Assembly (NCBI RefSeq): GCF_002078875.1
Contig: NC_034438.1
Location: forward strand, 22,767,030-22,831,029
Direction: 5' to 3'
Origin: Numida meleagris
Lineage: Eukaryota; Chordata; Aves; Galliformes; Numididae
DNA length: 64,000 nt
Part shown: positions 25,040 to 36,250 of the stretch, in pieces
Numbering within the stretch: position 1 is the first letter of the stretch
How the letters are laid out: every line of letters begins with the position of its first letter
Made by a program: the position numbers and the translations under genes
The notes under the pieces: model-generated
What the model was told of the DNA's origin: nothing
The model's input: the letters and a program-made list of their open reading frames with translations, nothing else
The model's database searches: none

Positions 25040-26030
25040 GGAGGGCAGAACAAAGGTTCCTCACCAACCTCTGAGTAAAGAATTTCCTCTTAACATCTAA
25101 CTTTAATCTCCACTCTATTGGTTTAAAGCCACTTTCCTTGTCCTATCATTATCAGAATGTGAAAAAGTCTGCTTCCCTCCCATTTATAAGCTCCCCTCAA
25201 GTACTGGAAGGTTGCAATAAAGTCTCCCCGGGGCTTTCTCTTCTCCAAGCTGAACAAGCCCAGCTGTCTTAACCTTTATTTACAAGAGATGTGCTCCAGC
25301 CCTCTGATCATCCTCATGGCCCTCCTCTAAACACAATCCAATGGTTCCACATTTGCTTGTTTTGTGCTGGGGGCCCAAGGCCTGGATGCAGTATTGAAGG
25401 AGGGGCCTCATGCGAGCAAAAAGCAGAGGGACAATCACCTCCCTCTCCTTGCTGGCCGCTCCTCTTTTGATGCAGCCCAGGATACAGTTGGCCTTCTGGG
25501 CCATAAGTGCAGTGCTGGCTCACATCCAGCCTTTTGTTCACCAGGACCACCATGTCCTTCTCTGCTGGGCTGCTCTCCATGACATCTTCCCCACTCTGTA
25601 CTCCTATCTGGGATTACCCTGACCCAAGTGCAACACCTGCTTGCACTTGCCCTTGTTGAACCTCATGTTCTCATGGGCCCATTTTTCAAACCTGTTCAGG
25701 TCGCTCTGGATAGCATCCCTTCCTTCTACTGTATCAACTGCACCACTCAGCTTGGCGTCACCAGCAAATTTGCTGATGGTGTACTTGATCTCACTGTCCA
25801 CACCATTGATAAAAGTGTTGAACAGCACCTGTCCCAAGACAAACCCCCAGGGAACACCATTCATCACCGGCCTCCACCTGAACATATAGCTGCTTACCAT
25901 AACTCTCCAGCTACAACAACCCAAACAATTCATCATTCACCTAAAAGTCTAACCTTCAAATCCATCTCTCTCCAGTTTAGACATAAGGATGCGAGGTATG
26001 ACCATGTCAAATATTCCCAGAAACCACACA
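25040..26030 (-). mobile_element. CR1 LINE fragment (minus strand)
   Basis: On the minus strand it codes for reverse transcriptase and C-terminal ORF2 parts. LDVSQHCTYGPEGQLYPGLH lies at 25314-25580, and at 25604-25936 there are [20 protein letters not shown] and a degenerate catalytic box reading [13 protein letters not shown], followed by [20 protein letters not shown]. The catalytic FADD of active copies is therefore FAGD. Frames are broken. The open frame at 25628-26077 on the plus strand is its shadow. The exact left edge is uncertain because the tail is not clear. Confidence 0.92.
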
Positions 26031-26732
26031 CCTTTTTGGTAATTCCATGGCTATGTTCTATTATATGGGCTTGCTGATTTGGAATTTATTCCAGTGCCAC
26101 TGTGTACTTTGCAATTTTATTCTGTTTCTGTTATATCTGTTACATCTCTAGGATTACTCCAGCTCTTCTACTGTGTAATTTCTATCATTTTTTATAACAA
26201 AAATCTCCCACTTTTGCCACTTATGAATTCCACCTTAATTTTGACATCATAAAAAAAACCCATGAAGACCTTCAAGATACTACAGCAAGAAATGTACTGC
26301 GTGCTAATCTAAGAGTATTCCTTTCAACAAAGTTGTTGCTGTTTGCAGCTTACACAGGCCTTACCAAGATCTGTGGTTTTTCAGTGTGCTCATCTCTATC
26401 TTCTTGTAGTAACAGTTTTCCACTAGGCTATTTGGAAAACCATGTATTGATAATAAAATCAAAAGATGCTGTTCCTGCACTGATAATTATTCCCTTAAAT
26501 CCTTTTGAACTACTACACAGAGAAATAATTTTACTCATGTTCAGGTAAGAAAATGGAAGATTATCGGCATATCACGGTAGTGTGGAAAATGTAGTAGCTT
26601 TCTATACCTTTAAGTGTAAACATTTTAGAAGACAAAAAAGTGCTTCACTAACATGCTAAATTAAAACTATGATAAGACTGCAACCCTTCTTCTACCATAC
26701 ATGATTCCAGGTCACATTTGTCACATCCAATT

Positions 26733-26958
26733 TTGCACAGAATCACTAAGGTTGGAAAAGATCTCTAATATCATCTAGTCCAATCATTGATTCATCACCA
26801 CCATGCCTACTAACCCATGTCTCTCAGAGCCACATCTACTCTTTGTTTGAAAATCTCCAGGGACAGTGACTCCACCACTTCCCTGGGCAGCCTGTTTCAA
26901 TTCATTGCCATTGTTTCTGAGAAGAAATTTTTCCTAATATCCAACCTGCATACTTAAG
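26733..26958 (-). mobile_element. CR1 LINE 3' fragment (minus strand)
   Basis: It begins CAGAATCACTAAGGTTGGAA, then AAGATCTCTAATATCATCTA and GTCCAATCATTGATTCATCA, an inverted CR1 3' end of a subtype different from the neighbouring copies. The coding end visible on the minus strand reads through the CCCAGGGAAGTGGTGGAGTC region. About 225 bp remain. It lies some 700 bp from the preceding CR1 copy. Confidence 0.88.
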
Positions 26959-27987
26959 GCTATTCCATTCTCAAACCAATAAAAAAGGCATTTCAGAACA
27001 GAAGTTGGTCCTGATATCATACCAATCAGGTTGTTTTAATCTTCAATCTTATTATGCAACATCCCAAAGCACCACGCTGATGCACACCCATCAAATGCGT
27101 GTTTCCTCTTTTCCAAAAAGCCCCCAGCCTTTCACTTCAGTCCTCCATCATCCCACTGTACTGCAACAAATCTTGTTTCTCTATCCAGTTCCAAATGCTT
27201 CTCCACATCTCACTAATCACTTACTTATCAAAATGAATCTCAATAATAAAAAATCATAATTGTAATGAAATACACTTCATTTTCATACTTGCATTTACTC
27301 CCCCATACATGAAGTGCTCTGTCTTCCACAGAAGATCATAATATAGGCATATAATCTGTCCGCAGACTTACCAATCTATACCATGTTAAAGTCCTGAGCT
27401 TTCTGAATAACTTTTTTCTAACAGAATTCAGTGAAATTTTGCTGGCCAGCAAGCATTTGAAGAGTATTCTAAAACTAGCCACATTATGAATAAAGTGTAA
27501 ATTATTGTTATTATGCTGCAAAGTTCTTAGAATATCCATAAGACGACAGACTTTAAAAGAAATTTTTTAGCATATTTGTTTTGAGGAGGTATCATAAAAT
27601 CCAGTGTGTGTTTTTTTCTGCTAAGACATTTAAACACAGTTTAAGGCATGCACTCTTTCCTCAAGAGTACTGCAGCAAGTAGTACCAACCTCTCTGGAAG
27701 ACTGCCTTAATAAACAAGGAAGGCAAAATCAAAGTACACTAGCCTGTAGAACAGGCTAGTCATCTGTATAATTACTCATGTGCAGACTCCTTCCATGTGG
27801 ACTGTCAAAAATTACTCCAAAATACTGCACATGCCCCTGAGAGGTAGCATGGAAGTTACATAGCAGATTTCCGCTCCTACTCCTTTTTTCAATGCATTTT
27901 AGTGGATAGCTGTGAACATTAACAGTAAAAACTGTCATCCTGCTTGCCTAACCACAAAGAGGTAGAAAGAAAATAAGTGGTACAAAA

Positions 27988-29349
27988 CTTAGAATCTTTT
28001 GAGGTGGAAAGGACCTTTAACAATCATCTAGTCCAACTCCCCCGCAATGAACAGGGACACTTACAGCTAGATCAGGTTGCTCTGAACCCCATTCAGCCTG
28101 ACCTTGAATGTCTCCAGGGATGGGGCATCCACCGCCTCTCTGGGCAACCTGCTGAAGTGCCTCAGCACCCTTCTTGTAAAAAAACTTCTTCATTATATCC
28201 AGTCTAAATCTCTCCTCGTTTAGTTTGAAACCATCTCTCCTTCTCCTATCCCAGACTCTGCTAAAGAGTCTGTCCCCTTCCAATAGCCCCCCTTTAGATA
28301 CTGAAAGTCCACCATCAGCTCTTCCTGGAGCCTTCTCTTCTCCAGGATAAACAGCCCCAGCTCCCTCAGCCTGCCCTCACAGGGGAGGTGTTCCATCCCT
28401 TGGATCATTTCTGTGGCCCTCCTCTAGACGCACAATGGGTCCATGCACCTCCTGTACTGAGGACTCCACAACTGGATGTGGTACTCAGAATGAGGTCTCA
28501 CCAGTGCAAAGCAGGGGGCCTCCCTCAACCTGCTGACTACACTTCTTTTGATGCAGCCCAGGATCCAGTTGGCTTTTTGGGCTGTGAGGACACACTGCTG
28601 GATCACGTTCAGCTTGCCATCCACCAGCACCCCCAAATCCTGAAAAGCAAAGCTGTGCTCCATCCTTACAACCCTAAGCTTGTACAGATAACAGGGGCTG
28701 CTGCAACCCCTGTTGTGCAAGGTGCAAGACATTACACCTGCTTGAGTCTGTCTAGGACCCTCTGTATGGCATCCAATCTCCCAGGTGTGTCAGCTGCACC
28801 ACACAACTTGGCATCATCCACAAACTTGCTGAGGGTGCACTCGATCCCACTGTCAATGTCACTGATGAAGATGCTAAAGATCACTGGTCCCACTACTGAG
28901 CCCTGAGAGGTACTGCTTGTCACTGAACTCCATCCAGACATCAAGCCATTGTCCACCACTCTCTGGGTACTATCTCACAACCAGCTCCTCAGCCATCAAA
29001 CATTCCATTCATCAAATCCATATCTTTTCCAGTTTGGAGAGAAGGGTGTTATGGGGGACCACGTCAAAGGCCTTACTGAAGCTGGACATGCCCGAGTTGT
29101 CCCATATCAACTCCATTTCTTCTGTATGCCTTATCATAGCTTCCAGAATGATCTGCTCCATGATCTTCCCCAGCACTGAGTTGAGGCTAGTACGTCAGTA
29201 GTTTCCTGGGTCATCCTTTTGGACCTTTTTAATTTGAGTGCTATACTGCCCTTTTTCCAGTCACCTGAGACTTCACCTGACTGACATGACTTTTCAAACA
29301 TCAGAGTGGCTTGGTGATACATCAGCAAATTCCCTCAGGACTCTGCCAC
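27988..29349 (-). mobile_element. CR1 LINE 3' part, about 1.4 kb (minus strand)
   Basis: It runs from the 3' end (TTAGAATCTTTTGAGGTGGA at about 27989-28008) back into the reverse transcriptase. GSVVGPVIFSIFISDIDSGI and KFVDDAKLCGAADT are readable at 28732-28959, LGVLVDGKLNVIQQCVLTAQ at 28424-28732, and an upstream RT piece at 29134-29328 (SCQSGEVSGDWKKGS). The catalytic box reads FVDD here. Multiple frameshifts make it inactive. It is in the sense orientation relative to JMY, and its 5' truncation point is about 185 bp from coding exon 4. Confidence 0.94.
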
Positions 29350-29535
29350 ACCTACAATGCAATTCCATTTGCTTAGTATGATAGAATGTGGGGAATTAAA
29401 ATTCAGACTTTCATTATTAAAAATATGAAAAATAATGACTTTCAAGTCTATTGGTTTATTTCTTTCAAGCGCATCATTTGGTTCAATTTTTTTACTGCAT
29501 GTTTAGTTTTTCTACCTATTGGTATGAAAAATTAC

Positions 29536-29705
29536 CTCCTCTTTTAGTGCATGTTTCTTCTGCTCCAAACAGATTTCTTTAGCACGCATCAGCTGCAAAG
29601 TCTCCTTAGAAACTGCATACTGAAGCTTTTCCATACGTTCCACTGCTGCTGCCCATGCTGCCTTACCAAATTTTTTCTGGTCTGCTCGCATTCGGTCATA
29701 CACAG
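29536..29705 (-). CDS. JMY: JMY coding exon 4 (coiled coil)
   Basis: It completes the split Ala codon and encodes VYDRMRADQKKFGKAAWAAA, then VERMEKLQYAVSKETLQLM and RAKEICLEQKKHALKEE. It is 170 nt long and ends in phase 0 at a GTAATT donor (29535). The acceptor is TTCTGTAG at 29713-29706. The heptad pattern and the density of Lys, Glu and Gln fit the family's coiled coil. A CR1 repeat ends only about 185 bp downstream of the donor in transcript order (at 29349), the closest large repeat to any exon here. There are no coding lesions. Confidence 0.97.
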
Positions 29706-31873
29706 CTACAGAAGGGAAGAAAAAGGCAGACATTTCATCAGTCTTCTCTTAGATCTCCAATGATTCTACTGTAGAGACTGTTCACATATTTGTATCCAAA
29801 ACCATACAAAGTTCTCTTAGCAGAGAAGTCATTCTATAGAGTAATAACCTTCATACTTAAGGTTTAAGCATTCTTAGGATTCATGCAAGTATGTAATTAG
29901 CTATTTTTTTACCATTATTATAATTCCAATTTCTGTTACTCAGAGGAACTATTCTGAATACACAGTACCTGAATGTCTGAACCACAAGCTCAGAATTTTT
30001 TGACTTAAGAAAAATACTGGTTAATGTTACCATGTGGTCTTAAAGTGCATCCCAGATGCCCCCTGCTTCTGAAAGCCTCTACCAACAGCTGCTGAAATCA
30101 CCAGTTTCCCTTCACAAATTCTACAGCGCAGTCATAAATTTAACACAAATCTGCAGAGTGAAATAAGAATAATTTAAAACAAAAATTTGAGGTTGACCTC
30201 AAATGCAATTCAGAAAGAATAATGAATTTAACAAGTCTATTTTTGTTAAACATTGTTTTCTTTTTTTAACTCAAAATAAAGCTTGCTTTATAGGATAATT
30301 AGAGAGCAAGGTACAATCTGCCCTAAATATACAGAGATGAACAACAATCTTTTCACAAAGCCTTCAGAGTAGCAATAGTCCCTTGCTTGACTCAGGATTT
30401 CTCCTCCTGAGCCCCAGGAAAAAATCTAGGCTAACATATTTCAGATTTTCACCATTTTTAACATACAGAACAATCACATAATACTGATTGCACTTCAATA
30501 CTGATTGCACTTCGCTTTGCAGAGCAAAAGTCATGGAAGTCACACAACCAAAAAGAGTTGCATTCAGTCCCCAGGTGTCAGAAGATACCAATCACTATTG
30601 TTAGATAGTAAATATCTATTTGTTCTCATGTTTTTTTTTCCTCTGTCATCTGTTATTATTTTGCTATGTATGACCTCCTTATGATCAGCAGGTCAAATAA
30701 AACAAACAAAAAACAACCTGCACAGCCGTGTTGTACATTTATCAAAAATCTCCAGGCACTTCATTTTCCAGTTTTCCTCCCCACAATCCCGACAGCCATA
30801 CATGAAAATATTATGTGGAAAAAAAAGGAAAGAAACTGTAAATATGCATTTTTTTTTATTAACTAATGAGGTATTTTACTTGCCACCTTTGTCACATTAA
30901 AGAAGAAGCTAAATACACTTAGAATTTGCTCCAGTTAACATGGTTGAAATAGTTTAGTCATTTTTTCAAGTAAGGTGGAGTTTCATGTTAACCTTGAGTT
31001 GTCACTGAAATGAGTTGTTTTACAGTGATTGCTTCTCTTGAGGCAGACCTATACAGGGAGATGACAGGAAACCTACCCATCAAAAATGATTTTCTCCCAG
31101 GGGTACAGCTCATTCATCTCTTTTCACAATCACTACCACCAAGGCAAAGAAAGAGATGGGAACCTGCAATCAGGCAGGGGAAAGAGTGGGACAAACTTCT
31201 GTCAACAGTAGCTCACAGTCAAACTAAAATAGAGAAGGTAAAACCACACCCTCTGGTTTGTTTCTGGTTTTTACACTAATTAATTGATTATTTAGGTTAA
31301 AATGATACAAGGATAAGAGCACAAGCAAGCCATATGTCCTTGCTTAACTGCACTGACTCATTTAGTAAAACTGCTGTGAAAGATTTATGTATGAAGACTT
31401 TCAAACAGAGCTGCTTCCAGAGTAGTTAAGCTAAGCCGCTGCTTCATGTTTAGAGCTATGAAAAAATTTACTGGAAGACAGTGGAGAAAGGAAAATGAAA
31501 CTAAGTGAAACGTAATGGACACTTATTATTGTGGTTTGCCATATCCAATGCAGAAGACAGAATCCATCAGGGATTCCGCGTTTCCTAAATCTTCTGCAAA
31601 TGTAATTGCCACTAATAAAACCCCACTGTGAAGCTCACTGTGAAACTTTGTTTAAAAATTTACATTGTGACTGCTTCTGATGGCATTCTGCAAGGATTTA
31701 TCTGAGAAAGATTCCAGCATACACAGTAATGAAAACAAATGAGAATGACAACTGCATTTTCTTCATAGAGGATTGATGAAAAGAAAGAAATCACATGGTA
31801 CAATACAGAACATGATAAACATTAACCCTTGAAGATCTTTTATTTCAAGCATAGGATAATAGAAAATAACTAC
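29706..31873 (-). other. JMY: JMY intron 3
   Basis: A 2.2-kb phase-1 intron without a recognisable interspersed repeat. It includes a perfect 17-bp tandem duplication at 30480-30513 and a T-run at 30631-30640. Confidence 0.9.
30480..30513. repeat. Perfect 17-bp tandem duplication
   Basis: The unit AATACTGATTGCACTTC occurs at 30480-30496 and again directly at 30497-30513 with no mismatch. The exact match suggests a recent slippage or duplication event within intron 3. Confidence 0.85.
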
Positions 31874-32024
31874 CTTTCTGTGCTTTAGCTGTTATTTCAA
31901 AGTATTTAACTGTAAGATCTTGAATAGAAAGTACAGCCATGTGGGCTTTCCTCTGCCAATCAGCATCTTCTTTCTGCAGACTCTCAATTCTTCTGGGGCC
32001 TAGGTAGTCATTCTCTATTGAGAT
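31874..32024 (-). CDS. JMY: JMY coding exon 3 (start of the coiled coil)
   Basis: It encodes ISIENDYLGPRRIESLQKED, then the ADWQRKAHMAVLSIQDLTVK block, ending in TAKAQK plus one base. It is 151 nt long, enters in phase 0 and leaves in phase 1; the split Ala codon is completed by the next exon. The acceptor is TTTTCAG at 32031-32025 and the donor GTAGTT at 31873. The protein differs from human JMY as I recall it mainly at one position (Ile for Met in ISxEND), so it is under strong constraint. The segment is predicted to be helical and leads into the long coiled coil used for self-association and partner binding. Confidence 0.97.
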
Positions 32025-33849
32025 CTGAAAATAAATCAGACCACAGTTAATAATACTGCTAGCTTCTGAACAGTGATCAGTTTCAGTGTGGCTAAGAAGA
32101 AACAAAAAACAAAAAGGAGAGAAAACTACCAAGAAAACATCATGGCTTTTATTCAACAGAAAAAAAGAAAAGCGTTTCTTTCTGTTGGAAAAGTACATTT
32201 ACATTCATGGCTTCATTACTACTCTTACTAGAAGCCTGACAAACTCAAATGTAAACCTGATTTACCAGTAACTTCTCATTAAACACCATATCCTCAAACA
32301 ACAAACATGCTTTACCCAGGCTTTCTTCCCACCTGGCATATTCCAATCTGAAGTAAGTGAAAGCTCTTAGGTAATAATAAAGATGGAAAAAGGGGATGTC
32401 TCGGGATGCTAGGAAATAGTCATCATGTTTTAATGATGACTTAAAACATTATTTCCCCAGTGACTGAGAATTCAAATACTTTTCCCATTCCTAAAATGGA
32501 GACAATTTTAATTCAAACTAATAACGATTTGAAGCCAGTAAGGGATCTGGTGTTTCTTTTAAAAATTCAAAAAAATATGTTGCTATCTCTCCCTAACTAG
32601 TTTTTGTACACACTTCTTAAAAGCTGAGGTTATCAGCAGTCCAACTGCAAAAAACAGACTGGATATCAAAGTCAGTAAGCATTTACACTGGAACCTGCAA
32701 TTGCAAAGCCTTAATTCTGAATATTTTTCATCTATATTGGTCAAAAAGATACCTTGCTACTACAGACAAAAATCTCCGAACCAAAACCTCATAGTCTTCT
32801 GTGTAACCAGATATTTAACCTGAAGTTCTAATGTCTCAAATATTCATCTCAATTTCATAGAGCTTCAGTCAAAAAGCCATTCGACTCTGTAGTTTTACTA
32901 CAAACAGTAAGTTTCTAAGTGATTACTCAGGATCTACCTCTGCATATCCACTTATCTCATTTCTTATAGTGACGATCTTTAAAATCAAAAAAATTTATAG
33001 ATAACTTATATGTAATAGCTCATTTCTCAAGAAATGTTTGAAGTAGTTCAATACAGTATTCTAATCCATTTCATATGTATATTTCATATTTTTAAAAACC
33101 CTAAAAAATGTAAGAGGCAAAATAAAAATGTGAACAAATTGTGAGTGACTATTAATTTTTCTAGATAGCTTATAACGTGTAATTCAATGAAGCACATACA
33201 TATCACAATTTCCACAGGTAATGATTATGAGTAGACAGACAAGAATTTGAAAATAAAAGTCAAACCACAGGTATAAATCAGTGAATGATGACTGGCAGAA
33301 TTAATGTTTTACACAGAACTATAAAACAAAAAATTTTGAGAAGCAGGATAAAAATAATACAGCTAGAGGCCTCCCTTTAATATTCTTGGGTAGAGATTAC
33401 GTAATTTGATGTGGAAATCAAAATGGGATCACCAAGTAGTATGAGTAACATTATTGCTAGCCATCATTTCTAAGAGAATAAGAAGCCTCAATATCACATT
33501 TCTTAATATTTCTTCATTAAATTTTGCCTGCCAAAACATTATTCACACAAAGCACAGGCCAGAGATTTAGCATTTTCCAATGTCATTATATCTCTGTTCC
33601 AGAGATCAAGTATTTACAAGTAACAAAAAGGGGAAACAATTTTTAATTAACTGTGATATCAATTGCATCATCTATACTATCATTCACACTGAGGTTATTC
33701 ATTTGACAAGGCATAGAAAACCTAAGAAGCCTTTGCTTCTTAGTATTTTCAGTATTTGTGGAAGTATTGATGACCATAAAGATATCCACAACTGGAGACT
33801 AGAGTACACTGCTTGCCCCAACAATCATTTGTCACCTATGCCAGTCAAA

Positions 33850-34570
33850 GGCTTCTGAGGGTCACAGGGACAAACTCAGAATGAGAAAGTACAAGAATAA
33901 GAGACGAGAGCCTTGGGAATCAAGAACTCCAAATGAGCTCCTGAAAATTGAGGTTTCTGGGCTGATTCCCGGATTAAGAATCCTCAGCTACACAGACTTC
34001 TTTTTGGGATAACGCACTATGGACACTAGCTGCCAGCAGAAGGCCTCTTAGGCCACTCAAGGTGCAGCAGAGGTCAAAAAGATCAAAGAAAATTCAGGGA
34101 AGTTGACTGTTTTTCTGTAATGCCAGGAGCTTGGCGTTGAGCAGCCAAAGATACTCTCATGCAAGTGCAAAGAAAGTAATGAGAGGACCTCATTCTGTGG
34201 AAAGCAGACTCTGTCAGAGGGACATAAACATCTTCAAGAAACACATCCTGCACTGAATCCTAAAAGACAGGTGATTGCTTCTCCGCTATTTTTTTTTCTA
34301 TTAGGTTCTTCACTTTCTGGGTAACACCAAACTTTAAAGAGTCTGTTTTGGTCTCTGGTGTCGAGCTGTCTGCCACTTTCCTTCTCCCAGCAGAGCTGGG
34401 GTAGACAAACACAGAGGTTTCCTTTCCTGGGCTTGCATGACATGTACCCTGTGGCCACTGTGAGCCTCTCCATTGGCCATGCTCCAATGCTCCCCAGAGA
34501 AAAAGCAATCTCTTCTCATCCAGACAGTGCATTCCATCTGATTCAATCTCTCCATCAAGGAACGTAACAA
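33850..34570. other. GC-richer unclassified block, possible old repeat
   Basis: Base composition rises clearly above the surrounding AT-rich intron and falls back after about 34.57 kb. Overlapping open frames occur on both strands (34234-34570), which fits higher GC content rather than a gene. On the minus strand the text (CAGAGACCAAAACAGACTCT near 34340) loosely resembles the promoter-distal part of an LTR, but I could not find matching ends or a target-site duplication. Confidence 0.3.
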
Positions 34571-34653
34571 AGAAAAATGAGTTACTGAAAATAAGATACC
34601 AATGTCAAAGAAACTACTGTTAGCAATCTTTCCAAAGATGTTAAAATCCTTGA

Positions 34654-34703
34654 GGTGAGGAAGCAGAGAGAGGTGCTGGGCTCCGCTCCTGGGAACTGAA
34701 ATC
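34654..34703 (+). mobile_element. Small CR1-derived fragment
   Basis: About 50 bp (AGGAAGCAGAGAGAGGTGCT, then GGGCTCCGCTCCTGGGAACT) closely match 35405-35450 inside the nearby CR1 copy. It is either a separate tiny CR1 remnant or a local duplication. Confidence 0.6.
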
Positions 34704-35019
34704 TGCAGCTTAACCTAGCTGTGAATACAGAGAGGATAAGGGAAAAACATATGGCCCATTAAACAGCAACATGAACAGGCCCGTGTGTTTTGAAGACGTT
34801 ATTATCTATTGTCTCTTTAAAATTCTCTCTCTTTTTATAAACATATCTGTGAAGGCAATAACTGTCATTATGAAACTAAAGGAAGATCTTTTGTGCTACT
34901 GCATTCCAACTCTGTTCCCAGTGCATGCACAATATATTTAGGCTTCATTTTCCTCACTGCACATCTCTACTATGCCAGCACCTTTTTGTTCTCATAGTCC
35001 ATAAAAGAGCACAGGTCAT

Positions 35020-35720
35020 TTTATAGAATAACAGAAATAAAGAGTGCAGCACAGCAGGAGGGGACCTGGCAGTGCTGGTGCCAGCAGCTCAGCATGAACC
35101 AGCAGTGTGTCCTGGCAGCCATAAGGGCAAACAGCACCTTCAGATGCATTAACACAGCATAGCCACAGTGACAGGAAGTGCTTTTCTTGTTGTATATAGC
35201 ACTGGTGTGGCCTCACCCTGAATATTGAGTGCAGTTCAGGGCTCCACAAAATAAAAAGGATGTTAAAGTCCATGAAGGCATCCAGAGAAGGACAACAGAG
35301 CTGATAACAGGGCAGGAAAGCATGTGCTATGAGAAGGGGCTGAGGGCACTCAGGTTGTCCAGGAGGCGACCTCAGACCTCAGTGCTCCCTGCAGCTCCCT
35401 GAGGAGGGGAAGCAGAGGGAGGTGCTGGGCTCTGCTCCTGGGAACTGATGGCAGGGTGGGAATGGCAGCACGGGAAGTGGCAGGGGAGGGTCAGGCTGGG
35501 CATTAGGAAATCTTTCTGTACTGTGAGGGTGGTCAGACAATGAAACAGGCTTCCTAGAGAGGTGGTTGATGCCCTACGCCTGTCTGTATTCAAAAGGCAT
35601 TGGGCAAAGCTCTCATTAATATGCTTTAACTTTTGGTTAGCCCTGAACTGAAAAGGCAGTTGGACAAAATGATTTTTGTATGTCCCTTCAAAATGAATTA
35701 TTTTATTCTGATTTGTATCA
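35020..35720 (+). mobile_element. CR1 LINE 3' fragment (plus strand)
   Basis: It contains the C-terminal CR1 ORF2 region in decayed form (GGCACTCAGGTTGTCCAGGA near 35345; GTCAGGCTGGGCATTAGGAA near 35489; AAACAGGCTTCCTAGAGAGG near 35542) and an older-type 3' UTR that extends to about 35720. Its spacing and tail differ from the ATTCTATG-tailed copies, so it belongs to an older CR1 subtype. No intact frame remains. It is antisense to JMY. Confidence 0.85.
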
Positions 35721-35972
35721 TTAAAGTGACTATTGTCAGTGTAAGATACAACTATGAGAAGACACCAAAGAACTGAAATGGACAGTGGAAAAAACCAACT
35801 ACAAAGTGCTGTCATTACGTAACTGACACTTCTTGTAAATCTGCTTTTGATTCAGTGACAAAGATTTTAGTTAGAAAAACTAATTTTACTTCCTCATTTG
35901 GACTCGAAGTCCTGGAGAAAGTGTAGTGAGATGAGATCTTTTCTTCCCTCTTACACAACTAGACCACATATC

Positions 35973-36250
35973 CAATTATAGAATTATTTAGGTTGGAGAA
36001 GACCCTTGAAGTCATCACGTCCTATCCTACAACTAACTACTAAGTCCACCACTGAATATGTCCCAGTGTGCCACACCTATATGTTACTTAAGCGCCTCCA
36101 GGGCTGGTGACTCCACCACTTCCCACACAGACTGTTTCAATCCCTAAGCATATTTCCACAAAGAAATCCTTGTTGATAGCCAATCTAAACCTCTTCAGAT
36201 GCAAATTGAACCATTTCCTCATACCTTAAGTTTCCTACTAATAACCATTT
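35973..36250 (-). mobile_element. CR1 LINE 3' fragment (minus strand), old
   Basis: It begins TATAGAATTATTTAGGTTGG and GAAGACCCTTGAAGTCATCA, then matches the inverted CR1 pattern up to CCACAAAGAAATCCTTGTTG. Divergence is high. It lies about 250 bp from the CR1 copy on the other strand. Confidence 0.8.

Larger units (their letters stand above)
19735..29535 (-). other. JMY: JMY intron 4
   Basis: A 9.8-kb phase-0 intron. It carries CR1 copies at 20513-20652 (plus), 25040-26030, 26733-26958 and 27988-29349 (all minus). The long stretch 20.66-25.03 kb is AT-rich and shows nothing I can name. Confidence 0.9.

Noticed and set aside
25628..26077. 149-codon plus-strand frame
   Set aside because: It lies opposite a minus-strand CR1 reverse transcriptase region and has no domain of its own.
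28388..28906. 172-codon plus-strand frame
   Set aside because: Antisense of the minus-strand CR1 ORF2 C-terminal region.
35372..35815. 147-codon minus-strand frame
   Set aside because: It runs antisense through a plus-strand CR1 fragment and out into intron; there is no recognisable domain.
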